Positions 35,050 through 43,700 are shown, numbered from the stretch's first letter. The stretch: 64,000 nucleotides of DNA from Clostridium sp. CAG:678 (GCA_000431535.1 HF991817.1:97431-161430), one strand, 5' to 3'. Notes: generated from the sequence alone by a model not told the origin. Numbers and translations: made by a program.

Positions 35050-36246
35050 ATGAAGATTCATGTTGCGGTGCTCTTTGGCGGAAAAAGTGTGGAGCACGAG
35101 GTTTCCGTTATCTCGGCGCTTCAGGCAATACAGAGCATGAATAAGGATAAATACGCTGTTTACCCTATTTATATCACAAAGAAAAACGAACTGTATTGGG
35201 GCGAGGATCTGGATAAGATTGAGGAGTATAAGAATATTCCCGCGCTTCTTCAGAAAAGCACAAAAATCAATATCGTAACAGACGGCAGCAAAACATATCT
35301 TGTGCCCCAGCAGCAAAAGCGCTTTTCAAAGGCAAAGCCAATCGCCTGCATTGATGTTGCATTTCCGATTGTTCACGGCACCAATGTGGAGGACGGCGCC
35401 TTACAGGGCTTTTTGAAAACTCTGAATCTGCCGTTTGTTGGCTGCGATGTGCTTGCCAGCGCGATCTGCATGGATAAGTTTGCCATGAAGATCATGCTGA
35501 AAGAGGCGGGTTTCCCTGTTTTGGACGGAATCCGTTTTACCGCACAGGATTATAAAAATGAAGAAAAGATCCTTGCAGATACGGAAAGCAGATTCGGTTA
35601 TCCCGTAATTGTAAAGCCGGTGGATCTCGGCTCCAGCGTGGGCATCAGCAAGGCGGAAAACAGGCAGGAACTGGAAGACGCCCTGGAACTGGCATTTCAG
35701 TTTGCGGATAAGATCCTGATTGAGCCTGCCGTTGTGAATCTGAAAGAGATCAACTGCTCCGTTCTTGGCGATTACACGGCGGCTGAGGCGTCCGAACTGG
35801 AAGAGCCGATCTCCGCGGATAAGATCCTCTCCTATAAAGACAAATATATGGACGGCGGTAAAAAGACCGGCGGCAGTAAAGGCATGAGCAGCCTGAAACG
35901 AAAGATCCCGGCTGAGATCCCTGCCGAAACGGCGGAAAAGATCAAAGAGATCGCCGTAAACGCATTCAAATATCTGGATTGCAATGGTGTGGTTAGAATT
36001 GATTTTCTGATGGATTCCAAAACCGGCGAGTTTTGGATCAATGAATTCAACACCATTCCCGGCTCGCTTGCGTTTTATCTTTGGGAGCCGAAAGGCGTCA
36101 GCTATACCAACCTGCTCGACAGGCTGATTTCTCTTGCTCTCAAGCGCCAGCGCAGCAATGAAGAGATCACGTATTCGTTTGATACGAATATTCTTTCCTC
36201 TGCCTCTTTCGGAGGCGCAAAAGGCTCCAAGGGCGCAAAAAGATAA
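35050..36246 (+). CDS. ddl: D-alanine--D-alanine ligase
   Basis: An ATP-grasp ligase of 398 residues, longer than the roughly 310-370 of most Ddl. It shows GGKSVEHEVSVISA at the start, the glycine-rich YPVIVKPVDLGSSVGISK, and the metal-binding DFLMDSKTGEFWINEFNTIPG. The omega-loop area reads ILSYKDKYMDGG followed by a Gly/Ser/Lys insert. The SYKDKY looks like D-Ala-D-Ala enzymes rather than D-Ala-D-Lac VanA types. A Gly/Ser/Lys tail ends the protein. It belongs to the unit with the MurF-like ligase. Confidence 0.93.
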   Translation: MKIHVAVLFGGKSVEHEVSVISALQAIQSMNKDKYAVYPIYITKKNELYWGEDLDKIEEYKNIPALLQKSTKINIVTDGSKTYLVPQQQKRFSKAKPIACIDVAFPIVHGTNVEDGALQGFLKTLNLPFVGCDVLASAICMDKFAMKIMLKEAGFPVLDGIRFTAQDYKNEEKILADTESRFGYPVIVKPVDLGSSVGISKAENRQELEDALELAFQFADKILIEPAVVNLKEINCSVLGDYTAAEASELEEPISADKILSYKDKYMDGGKKTGGSKGMSSLKRKIPAEIPAETAEKIKEIAVNAFKYLDCNGVVRIDFLMDSKTGEFWINEFNTIPGSLAFYLWEPKGVSYTNLLDRLISLALKRQRSNEEITYSFDTNILSSASFGGAKGSKGAKR

Positions 36247-36269
36247 ATAGAAAAAACAGGATACTTACG

Positions 36270-36292
36270 GGGCGGATCTCATCCGCCCTTTT
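36270..36292 (+). terminator. Terminator after ddl
   Basis: GGGCGGAT-CTC-ATCCGCCC, followed by TTTT. Confidence 0.8.
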
Positions 36293-36316
36293 GATTCTTA
36301 TTAAAAGGTAAATCTT

Positions 36317-36817
36317 ATGGATGCTGAAAATCTGGTTATACGTGCCTATGAAACGGCGGATCTTCCGCAAATGATACATATCTGGAATGAAGTGGTTCGG
36401 GAGGGAAATGCTTTTCCGCAGACCGATCTTCTGGATGAAAAAAGCGCAAAAAGTTTTTTTGCGTCGCAGACGGTGAGCGCCGTTGCGCAGGATAAGCGCA
36501 GCGGCAGGATCGCAGGGCTCTATATTCTGCACCCAAACAATATCGGCAGGTGCGGCCATATCGCAAACGCAAGTTATGCTGTCTCTTCCGATCTGCGCGG
36601 ATCTCATATAGGCGAAAAACTGGTTACAGACTGCCTGAAAAGAGCAAAGCGCAGCGGTTTCCGTTTGCTTCAGTTCAACGCCGTTGTGGAATCCAATCTG
36701 CACGCGCGGCATCTTTATGAGCGCCTTGGTTTTACCTGCCTTGGCAGAATACCGGGCGGATTCAGAAACCGGGCTGATATATATGAAAATATTTTTATAT
36801 ACTATAAAGAACTGTAA
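36317..36817 (+). CDS. GNAT family N-acetyltransferase
   Basis: A 166-residue GNAT enzyme resembling the phosphinothricin acetyltransferase group. N-terminal RAYETADLPQMIHIWNEVV, the acetyl-CoA binding motif SDLRGSHIGEKLVTDC (V/I-x-x-x-x-R-G-x-x-I/G), and the C-terminal NLHARHLYERLGF are visible. Substrate unknown. It begins 20 bp after the ddl terminator, so it has its own short unit. Confidence 0.88.
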   Translation: MDAENLVIRAYETADLPQMIHIWNEVVREGNAFPQTDLLDEKSAKSFFASQTVSAVAQDKRSGRIAGLYILHPNNIGRCGHIANASYAVSSDLRGSHIGEKLVTDCLKRAKRSGFRLLQFNAVVESNLHARHLYERLGFTCLGRIPGGFRNRADIYENIFIYYKEL

Positions 36818-36821
36818 TAGA

Positions 36822-36862
36822 AAAAAGGCGGCAGGGATGTTTCGGCATCCCTGCCGCCTTTT
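36822..36862. terminator. Bidirectional terminator between the GNAT and ABC-F genes
   Basis: A perfect 17-bp stem AAAAGGCGGCAGGGATG (36823-36839) / CATCCCTGCCGCCTTTT (36846-36862). It overlaps the ABC-F stop codon. Confidence 0.9.
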
Positions 36863-38321
36863 ACAGTTCTATGGTTTTTGCGCCTATTGCGTTTCGAAAC
36901 GTCTCGTCATGCTCTGCAAATACGATGGTCGGCGAGGCGCTGTTGATCAGTTCTTCTAACTGTATGCGCGAATAGATGTCTATAAAGTTCAGCGGCTCAT
37001 CCCATATATAAAGGTGCGCGCGTTCGCACAGGCTTTTTGCCAGCAGCACTTTTTTCTTTTGCCCGTCAGACAGATTCTGCATATCTTTTTCAAACTGGAT
37101 CTTATGGAGCCCAAGTTTGCTCAGCAGTGTTTTCAACAGGCTTTCCTCTATGCCGCCTTTCCGGGCAAGGTCACGAAGGCTGCCCTGCACGCCGGATGCG
37201 TCCTGCGGCACATAGGATAGAATCATGCCGGATCCCGTTGTCATCTTTCCGCTGTGCTCTATGGTTTGCCCGGCAAGCAGTTTCAGCAGGCTGCTTTTGC
37301 CGCTGCCGTTTTTGCCGCAAAGGGCGATCCGGTCCCCTTTATTTATGGTAAAGGAAACGGGACCGCAGATGATTTTGCCGTTTCGGTAAATACAAACATC
37401 TGAAAATTCGGCAATCTTATCAGAACGGTATTCCAGCGGCAAAATCTTAAGACGCTCCTGATTTTCTACGTTTTTCAAAAGTTTCTGTTTCTCTTCCAAA
37501 GCACGTTTTTGCCTTGTTTCTATACTTTTGGAGCGTTTCATCATCTTTGCCGCCTTGTGGCCAACATAACCTTTGTCCGCCGCACCGGTCTTTGATTTCT
37601 CCACACGGTCAGACCATGCCGCCGTCTGCTCGCCGGCGCGGCGCAGCCGTTTAATATCCTTTTGCAGTTTTTCATTTTTTGCCGTTTCGGAGTCCTGTAC
37701 GCGCTTGAAATTTTCATAAAAAGAAGAAAAATTGCCGCTTTGCACTTCGATATCCGCTTTGTTTATGGATAAAATATGGTCAACGCAGGCATCCAGAAAA
37801 GCCCGGTCGTGCGATACCAGTATAAACCCCTTTTTTCGGCGCAGGTATTTTGCAACAGACGCCCTTGCATCCGCATCCAAATGGTTTGTGGGCTCGTCTA
37901 TCAGTAAAAAGCGGCCTTTGTTCAGAAACAGCGCCGCCAGCAGAATCTTAGTCTGCTCACCGTTTGAGAGTGTGGCAAACGGCCGGTAAAGCACATCGGG
38001 GCGAACCGCGAGCAGCGAGAGTTCCCGATGCATTTCCCATTCTTCACAGGCGGGGCAGATCTGTTCAAAAACGGCGTGCGTTAAAAGGCTTTTATCCTGA
38101 ATCGGATACGGAAAATAATCAAATTCCACCGAGTGCAGGATCTTGCCTGTGTATTCGTATTCCCCCATAAGCAATTTTAAAAGGGTGGTTTTTCCTTTTC
38201 CGTTTCTGCCGATCAGGCCGAGTTTCCAGTTGGAATCGATCTGAAAATCTACATTTTCAAATACATTGTCATAACTGCCGGGATAGGCAAAGGTCAGATC
38301 TTGAACTTTGATGATGGACAT
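36861..38321 (-). CDS. ABC-F family ATPase, Lsa/Vga-like (probable ribosome protection)
   Basis: A 486-residue cytosolic protein with two ABC domains and no membrane segment. Walker A motifs: GRNGKGKTT and GKNGSGKSS. Signature motifs: LSNGEQTK and LSDGQKKK. Walker B with ABC-F extension: LLIDEPTNHLD and YIWDEPLNFID. The inter-domain linker (about residues 205-290, KRVQDSETAKNEKLQKDIKRL) is basic and coiled. The N-terminus DSNWKLGLIGRNGKGK closely recalls Lsa-type proteins, which displace lincosamide, streptogramin A and pleuromutilin drugs from the ribosome. The attenuator leader supports an antibiotic-inducible role. Actual resistance cannot be read from sequence. Confidence 0.88.
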   Translation of the reverse strand: MSIIKVQDLTFAYPGSYDNVFENVDFQIDSNWKLGLIGRNGKGKTTLLKLLMGEYEYTGKILHSVEFDYFPYPIQDKSLLTHAVFEQICPACEEWEMHRELSLLAVRPDVLYRPFATLSNGEQTKILLAALFLNKGRFLLIDEPTNHLDADARASVAKYLRRKKGFILVSHDRAFLDACVDHILSINKADIEVQSGNFSSFYENFKRVQDSETAKNEKLQKDIKRLRRAGEQTAAWSDRVEKSKTGAADKGYVGHKAAKMMKRSKSIETRQKRALEEKQKLLKNVENQERLKILPLEYRSDKIAEFSDVCIYRNGKIICGPVSFTINKGDRIALCGKNGSGKSSLLKLLAGQTIEHSGKMTTGSGMILSYVPQDASGVQGSLRDLARKGGIEESLLKTLLSKLGLHKIQFEKDMQNLSDGQKKKVLLAKSLCERAHLYIWDEPLNFIDIYSRIQLEELINSASPTIVFAEHDETFRNAIGAKTIEL

Positions 38322-38390
38322 ATAGAATCCCTCCTTATTTTCTGCTTTTTCAAAACATTTTTAAGCCGGGATATAGCCGTTTGGGAAATC

Positions 38391-38423
38391 AATAAAAGCC
38401 GCGGAAAGCAGTTTCCGCGGCTT
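38391..38423 (-). terminator. Attenuator hairpin 2 in the ABC-F leader
   Basis: AAGCCGCGGAAA / TTTCCGCGGCTT, a perfect 12-bp stem with a 4-nt loop (minus strand), followed by TTATT. It lies about 70 nt before the ABC-F start codon. Confidence 0.8.
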
Positions 38424-38454
38424 AAAAAACGCCATTCTGCCGCAAATGGCGGCA
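38424..38454 (-). terminator. Attenuator hairpin 1 with a competing fold in the ABC-F leader
   Basis: On the minus strand CGCCATT (38451-38445) pairs with AATGGCG (38436-38430), followed by TTTTTT (38429-38424). An alternative stem TGCCGC/GCGGCA (38454-38449 with 38443-38438) uses overlapping bases and would break the terminator. Confidence 0.7.
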
Positions 38455-38530
38455 AAAGTGAAAAACGGATAACTTTCCTGCAAACGGGTGCAGCAATGCC
38501 CAAAAGGCAGTCACTGCTGATGAATCCGGC

Positions 38531-38554
38531 TTATTTGCAAGAAATGTTATACAT
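38531..38554 (-). CDS. Leader peptide uORF of the ABC-F gene (MYNISCK)
   Basis: A 7-codon frame (ATG at 38554, stop TAA) with a strong AGAGGTG ribosome site five bases upstream. It starts about 24 nt into the transcript from the promoter at 38585-38613. Two terminator hairpins and the ABC-F gene follow. Drug-induced ribosome stalling on such a peptide is the known control of several ABC-F resistance genes; here the mechanism is inferred from this arrangement. Confidence 0.65.
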   Translation of the reverse strand: MYNISCK

Positions 38555-38584
38555 CTTTTCACCTCTTTCTTAAATTCTGAAAAG

Positions 38585-38613
38585 AATATAGCACAGATCA
38601 AAGCATCCGTCAA
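38585..38613 (-). promoter_or_regulatory. Sigma-A promoter of the ABC-F leader
   Basis: Minus strand TTGACG (38613-38608), 17-bp spacer, TATATT (38590-38585). The transcript would carry a leader of about 257 nt. Confidence 0.8.
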
Positions 38614-38633
38614 GCAAAAGATTTCAGCTTTGC

Positions 38634-40043
38634 TTAATCTGCTTTATGTATTGCGCCTGCCGGTTTTGCATCCTCGGGTAGGGATCGCATGAAAACAAGC
38701 ACAAACGGAGCGGTAACCACCGCCGCAATCACGTAGGCGATCGGCTGTGCCGCCTCGATTCCATATATGCCCATGAATTCAGGCAGGAGCAGCACAAGCG
38801 GAATAAAAAACAGCCCGTTTTGCGTCAGCGCAAGGAAGAATGCTCTGCCGCTTTTTCCGATGCTCTGAAACGTCATATTTCCGATCATAACCGTGGGCAG
38901 AACAACCAGTGACGCGCACAGCATCCGCAGCGCCAGAGTGCCTACCTCAACCACTTCTGTTTCATGCCGGAACATCGTTACGATTTGCGGCGCGAAAATA
39001 AAGCAGACAAGGGAAAGCACAAAGATCACAATTGTGGAGAAACCCCAGGTGAAACGGATGCCTTTTTTTACCCTGGAATATTTGCCGGCGCCGTAGTTAA
39101 AAGAGGAAACCGGCTGGAATCCCTGCCCGATCCCCACACATACGGAAAACAGCAGATTGGATACCTTGGCAACAATGCTCATTGCGGCTATACAGGCGTC
39201 TCCGAACGGCGCCGCCTGTATGTTCAGCACCATGTTGGATACGCTGTTGAGACCCTGCCGCACCAGGCTCGGCAGACCGGTTGCGATGATCTCCCAAACA
39301 AATTTCGGCTTCAGGGTAATAAACCGCATCTTCATTTTGCTCTGTGCGGCGCCGCGGTAGTACATGATCAGCAGTATCGCAAGGCTGATATACTGTGAGA
39401 CAGCCGTAGAAAGACCCGCGCCGGCAATGCCCATGTCACAGGCAAAGATCAGGATGGGATCCAGAATGATATTCAAAATGCCGCCGGATGTAAGCCCAAC
39501 CATGGCAAGCGCCGCCATGCCTTCATATCGGAGAATGTTATTGATCACGCAGCCTGCCGTCATCGCCGGGCCGGAGAGCAAAATGTAAAATCCATAATTA
39601 CGGGCGTAGGGGAGGATGGTTTCCGTGCTGCCCAGAAAGGTCATAAGCGGGTCTATAAAGAGCAGGCCGAGCACCATGATGATCGCGCCGGCAATCAGGG
39701 AAAGAAAGAACCCCGTGGAAGAATAGCGCTTGGCTTTTTCTATATCCTGCGCACCCAAATGGCGGCTGATGCAGCTGCCTGAACCGTGGCCAAACATAAA
39801 GCCAAACGCCTGCAGAATCGCCATCAGGCTGAATACAACGCCTGTTGCGCCGCTTGCCGCAATGCTGATCTTGGAAACGAAATATGTATCTGTGGCATTA
39901 TAGATGTTTGTGATCAGCATGCTGATTACGGTCGGTACGGACAGGGAGGCAATCAGTTTGTTGATCGGCGTTTCGGTCATTTTTCTAAACTGCGCTCCGG
40001 CGGTATCTGCGCCGTTTTTTTTGCTGAAAAGTTCTTTTATCAT
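38634..40043 (-). CDS. MATE family efflux transporter
   Basis: A 469-residue transporter with about 12 hydrophobic helices of the MATE fold. N-terminal TPINKLIASLSVPTVISML, then ATDTYFVSKISIAASGA, and the second-half SFNYGAGKYSRVKKGIRFT are typical. MATE proteins export drugs or metabolites using Na+ or H+. It starts one base after the DUF1275 stop, so the two are coupled. The drug-related ABC-F gene follows but has its own promoter. Confidence 0.93.
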   Translation of the reverse strand: MIKELFSKKNGADTAGAQFRKMTETPINKLIASLSVPTVISMLITNIYNATDTYFVSKISIAASGATGVVFSLMAILQAFGFMFGHGSGSCISRHLGAQDIEKAKRYSSTGFFLSLIAGAIIMVLGLLFIDPLMTFLGSTETILPYARNYGFYILLSGPAMTAGCVINNILRYEGMAALAMVGLTSGGILNIILDPILIFACDMGIAGAGLSTAVSQYISLAILLIMYYRGAAQSKMKMRFITLKPKFVWEIIATGLPSLVRQGLNSVSNMVLNIQAAPFGDACIAAMSIVAKVSNLLFSVCVGIGQGFQPVSSFNYGAGKYSRVKKGIRFTWGFSTIVIFVLSLVCFIFAPQIVTMFRHETEVVEVGTLALRMLCASLVVLPTVMIGNMTFQSIGKSGRAFFLALTQNGLFFIPLVLLLPEFMGIYGIEAAQPIAYVIAAVVTAPFVLVFMRSLPEDAKPAGAIHKAD

Positions 40044-40044
40044 T

Positions 40045-40737
40045 TTACACGCCCTTCTTTGTTACATGCCCTTTTTCAAGATCGATAAACATAAGCGCAA
40101 AAGGAATCAGCAGGATTCCTGCCGCTGCAAGTGCTGCTTTGATTCCCAGCGCGCGCGTAACATATGCGCCGATGATTGCGCCGGCTATGAAAAAGCCGAT
40201 GATCATAAAATATTTTAAAGACTTTTTTAGCGAATTTCCGTCTTTTTTTGAAACGGCGGCAAATAAAGTTTCCGATGCGCTGCGCAGATTTCCGGTGCAC
40301 ATCGTGGTGGTCAGTGAAACTCCGCTGATGATGCGGAAACTCTGTACCTGAAGCGACGCCGCAAACGCCACCAGCGCGTTTGTGTAAATGTTGTTTGCGT
40401 CGTTTGACGGCACAAAGGAGATCGCAGCCAGCACGGCGATTTCCAGCGCAACGGTGATCTGGCGCCAGTGCAATATGGCGCTTGTTTTAAATTTCTTTTT
40501 CACAAGTTCGCTTGCCAGCACGCCGCATGCGAACGCCGTTATGGGAATCAGATAGTGCAGCGCATTTCTGAAATTGCCGTCTGCAAGCTCCAGTCCCATT
40601 AAAACGATGTTTCCCGTTTCCGCGTTGGCAAAAACGCCGCCGCGCCCGATGTATGTATAGGCGTCCAGAAAGCCGCCGGCAAGCGCAAGGATCGCACCAA
40701 GTAAAAAGGATTCGGACATTTGCCCAGTTTTTTTCAT
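40045..40737 (-). CDS. DUF1275 (YoaK) family membrane protein
   Basis: A 230-residue membrane protein of the YoaK/DUF1275 family, with about six helices. The family segments are LALAGGFLDAYTYIGRGGVFANAETGN, shortened here to GGFLDAYTYIGRGG and FANAETGNIVLMG, and SLTTTMCTGNLRSASE. I use the ATG at 40737 (GGTGAT upstream) rather than a GTG at 40746 that lies in the ribosome site. Function unknown. It is coupled to the MATE gene. Confidence 0.88.
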   Translation of the reverse strand: MKKTGQMSESFLLGAILALAGGFLDAYTYIGRGGVFANAETGNIVLMGLELADGNFRNALHYLIPITAFACGVLASELVKKKFKTSAILHWRQITVALEIAVLAAISFVPSNDANNIYTNALVAFAASLQVQSFRIISGVSLTTTMCTGNLRSASETLFAAVSKKDGNSLKKSLKYFMIIGFFIAGAIIGAYVTRALGIKAALAAAGILLIPFALMFIDLEKGHVTKKGV

Positions 40738-40863
40738 AGATATCACCGAAATTGTTTTGTTGGTACAATTCTATCACTTGCCGCGGCGGTTGTAAATGTG
40801 AATAATTTATAAATTAATACACAATTCCATTCAGAATTATATATATTTTTATATGCCGGCGTT

Positions 40864-41049
40864 TTATTGCTGCTCAATGGCGTTTACGGGGCAGGATTCC
40901 ATTGCCTCTGCCGCGCTGCCTTCCTGCTCCGGCGGCACGTCGTCCTCTATTGCAACGGAAACACCGTTGTCATTCAGGCTGAACACCTCCGGGCAGATCT
41001 CTGTGCAGAGCCCGCAGCCAATGCAGTTTTCATTTACAAAATACTTCAT
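40864..41049 (-). CDS. Small 4Fe-4S ferredoxin
   Basis: A 61-residue ferredoxin with one [4Fe-4S] site: CIGCGLCTEIC supplies three ligands and CPVNAI the fourth. The middle is acidic (EDDVPPEQE). It resembles the monocluster ferredoxins of Clostridia and thermophiles. It would carry electrons at low potential. Single gene with its own ribosome site (AAGGATG upstream). Confidence 0.95.
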   Translation of the reverse strand: MKYFVNENCIGCGLCTEICPEVFSLNDNGVSVAIEDDVPPEQEGSAAEAMESCPVNAIEQQ

Positions 41050-41134
41050 AGTAAACCATCCTTTCCCACTTATTATATCTGGATTTTTCCGTTTTATGAT
41101 TCACTTTCTTTCATAAGTGTAAAATATAAACAAT

Positions 41135-41202
41135 TTTGTAACCTCATTTTGACATGGATTTGACATAAAAACCGCAATTTCTTGATGAATGGTTGTTATT
41201 AT
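41135..41202 (+). promoter_or_regulatory. Candidate PhoP box and -10 of the phosphate unit
   Basis: TTTGACAT at 41148-41155 and again at 41159-41166, exactly 11 bp apart; a weaker TTTGTAAC lies at 41135. The complementary strand reads TGTCA every 11 bp, as in Pho boxes. A TATTAT (41197-41202) is a plausible -10 without a matching -35, as expected for an activated promoter. Confidence 0.5.
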
Positions 41203-41246
41203 CAAAACGCAATAAAAGAAAAGTGTAAAAAAACGGAGAAAGCGAA

Positions 41247-42998
41247 ATGAGTATTTATTCCATATTTTCTTTGTTTGGCGGTCTTGCCCTGTTCCTTTAC
41301 GGCATGAATATGATGGGGGATGGGCTTGAAAAGATCTCCGGCGGCAAGCTTGAGCAGATCCTTGAAAAAATGACGGATAAAACGTATAAAGGCGTGCTTC
41401 TCGGCTGCGCCGTTACGGCTGTTATCCAATCCTCTTCCGCCGTAACCGTAATGGTGGTGGGCTTTGTCAATTCCGGCATTATGGAACTGTCGCGCGCCAT
41501 AGGCGTGATCATGGGCGCCAATATCGGCACAACGGCAACGGCGTGGATCCTTTCCCTGACCGGGATAGACGGGGACAGCCTCATCGTAAATCTTCTGAAG
41601 CCGTCTTCCTTTGCGCCTGTACTGGCTGTTATCGGTGTTTTTCTGCTTATGTTTTCCAAAAGTGACAAGCGCAAAAATATCGGCGGGATCATAGCGGGAT
41701 TCGGCATTCTGATGATGGGTATGGAATTTATGAGCGATTCCATGAGCGGTCTGGCAGATAACCAGCAGTTCACCTCCATACTTTTGAAATTCAGTAACCC
41801 TGTTTTAGGCATTCTTACGGGTATGATCCTTACGGCAATCATTCAATCGTCCAGCGCGTCCGTAGGCATTTTGCAGGCGCTCTCCCTCACGGGTGCAGTC
41901 TCGTTCGGCACAGCGTTTCCAATCGTTCTGGGGCAGAATATAGGCACGTGCGTTACCGCTTTGATCGCTTCGGTCGGCACAAATAAAAATGCAAAACGTG
42001 CGGCTATGGCGCATCTTTATTTTAATATTATCGGCGTTGTGCTTGCCGTTGCTTTGTTTTACGGCGGAAATGCCATTTTCCAGTTTGATTTTCTGCAAAA
42101 CACGGTTACGCCGTCTCAGATCGCGATCATCCATTCCGTATTTAATATCTTTTCCACTTTGGTTATGCTGCCGTTTACCAAGCAGCTTGAAAAACTTGCC
42201 TATATGACCATTAAAGACGGTAAAAAAGGCAAAGAAGATGCCCCGGTTCTTTTGGACGAGCGTTTCCTTCTGACCCCCTCTTATGCTGTGGAGAAAAGCA
42301 GGGAAGTAACCGTTCAGATGGCGGATCTGGTTGAAAAAACGGCAATGACTGCTTTTTCGCTTCTAAAAAATTATAAAAGTGAAAAAGCAAGCAAAATCTC
42401 CGAAAATGAAAAGAAAACGGATAAATATGAGGAAATGCTGGAAACGTACCTTGTGAAAGTCAGCGCACTGCAGCTTTCGGATGAGGACAGTAAAAATGTT
42501 TTTATCCTGCACCACGCGATCGAAGATCTTGAAAAGATCTCCGATTACTGTGAAGATATTTTAAAGATCAAAAAAAATATCAATAAAAAGAATATTATCT
42601 TTTCCGAAAAGGCGAAGTATGACCTTTCCGTTATGCTGGCGGCGGTCACCAAGATCATCAACCTTACGGTTGAGGCATTTAAAATGAACGATATCACCAA
42701 AGCGAGGGAGATTGAACCGCTGGAAGAGGTGATAGACAAACTTAAAAAAGAACTGAAAAACCGCCACCTGAAACGGATCGAGGACGGCTCCTGCTCCGTG
42801 GATCAGGGCTTTGTATTTCTGGATGTGATCAATGCGCTCGAGCGGATCGCGGATCACTGCGCCAGCCTTGCCGTTTCCATGATAGAACTGGAAAGCGGTG
42901 AATATAACGTGCACGAATACACGCGGGAACTGAAAGAAAGCGATAAGGAATTTGTTGAAAATCTGGATTCTTATCTTGAAAAATATTCTTTGAACTGA
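41247..42998 (+). CDS. Na+/phosphate cotransporter family protein with PhoU-like domain (NptA type)
   Basis: A 583-residue protein. The N-terminal 320 residues carry two inverted transport repeats, each with the QSSS motif (QSSSAVTVMVV and QSSSASVGIL) and a GANIGTT or GQNIGTC partner, as in SLC34/NptA. Residues about 355-570 are helical and PhoU-like, with a final DHCASLAVSMIELE. It would import or balance phosphate with Na+. It lies 25 bp before phoP-phoR, and the direct repeats upstream suggest control by that system. Confidence 0.92.
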   Translation: MSIYSIFSLFGGLALFLYGMNMMGDGLEKISGGKLEQILEKMTDKTYKGVLLGCAVTAVIQSSSAVTVMVVGFVNSGIMELSRAIGVIMGANIGTTATAWILSLTGIDGDSLIVNLLKPSSFAPVLAVIGVFLLMFSKSDKRKNIGGIIAGFGILMMGMEFMSDSMSGLADNQQFTSILLKFSNPVLGILTGMILTAIIQSSSASVGILQALSLTGAVSFGTAFPIVLGQNIGTCVTALIASVGTNKNAKRAAMAHLYFNIIGVVLAVALFYGGNAIFQFDFLQNTVTPSQIAIIHSVFNIFSTLVMLPFTKQLEKLAYMTIKDGKKGKEDAPVLLDERFLLTPSYAVEKSREVTVQMADLVEKTAMTAFSLLKNYKSEKASKISENEKKTDKYEEMLETYLVKVSALQLSDEDSKNVFILHHAIEDLEKISDYCEDILKIKKNINKKNIIFSEKAKYDLSVMLAAVTKIINLTVEAFKMNDITKAREIEPLEEVIDKLKKELKNRHLKRIEDGSCSVDQGFVFLDVINALERIADHCASLAVSMIELESGEYNVHEYTRELKESDKEFVENLDSYLEKYSLN

Positions 42999-43023
42999 GA
43001 TAATGATAGGGGAGGTGTGCCAG

Positions 43024-43698
43024 ATGCCGCTTATTTATATTTTAGAAGATGACAACAGTGTGCGCGAACTGGAATCTTATGCGCTTCAGGGCAACGGATA
43101 CGAGGTGCGTGGATTTGATCAGCCAAAGCCGTTTTATGAGGAACTGAAAAAAGAAAAACCGGATCTGATTGTGATTGATGTGATGCTGCCGGGCGAGGAT
43201 GGACTCACAATAACAAAAAAACTGCGCGCAAGTTCGGATTTCAAACATGTGCCCATCGTTATGGTAACGGCAAAGGATTCGGAGATAGACGCAATCAAAG
43301 GGCTGGACAGCGGCGCCGATGATTATATCACAAAACCGTTTTCGGTTATGATCTTCCTTTCCAGAATCAAGGCTGTTTTACGGCGCTCCGGGGAACGGGA
43401 CGAACGTAAAAATTATACCTATAAGTCTATCACACTGGATGATAAAAAACATAAAGTTTTCTCGTTTAATAAAGAAGTGGAACTCACTTTTAAGGAATAC
43501 GAGATTCTAAAATATCTGATTCTCAACAAGGGCATTGCCGTTACCAGGGAGCAGCTTTTGAATAAAGTGTGGGGGTATGACAGTGAAAGCGAATCCCGCA
43601 CAGTGGACAGCCATATTCTTACCCTCAGAAAAAAACTCGGCGAAAGCGGTTCGCTGATTGAAACGATCCGCCACGTCGGATATAAGTTAGGTGATTGA
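43024..43698 (+). CDS. phoP: Response regulator, PhoP/PhoB (OmpR) family
   Basis: A 224-residue regulator. The receiver domain has the acidic pair in ILEDDNSV, the phosphorylated Asp in VIDVMLPGEDG and the Lys in DYITKPF. The C-terminal winged helix has LTFKEYEILKYLI and RTVDSHILTLRKKLGE. The ATG at 43024 is chosen because GGGAGGTG lies before it. Position after the NptA-type transporter supports a phosphate-response role, though other OmpR functions remain possible. Confidence 0.9.
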   Translation: MPLIYILEDDNSVRELESYALQGNGYEVRGFDQPKPFYEELKKEKPDLIVIDVMLPGEDGLTITKKLRASSDFKHVPIVMVTAKDSEIDAIKGLDSGADDYITKPFSVMIFLSRIKAVLRRSGERDERKNYTYKSITLDDKKHKVFSFNKEVELTFKEYEILKYLILNKGIAVTREQLLNKVWGYDSESESRTVDSHILTLRKKLGESGSLIETIRHVGYKLGD

Positions 43699-43700
43699 TT

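Noticed and set aside
35050..36246. VanA/VanB-type D-Ala-D-Lac ligase
   Set aside because: The omega-loop region SYKDKY resembles D-Ala-D-Ala enzymes, and no vanH or vanX gene is nearby.
38294..38503. 69-codon minus-strand frame overlapping the ABC-F leader as an alternative leader gene
   Set aside because: It runs through both terminator hairpins and into the ABC-F start, without a ribosome site; the short uORF upstream has one.
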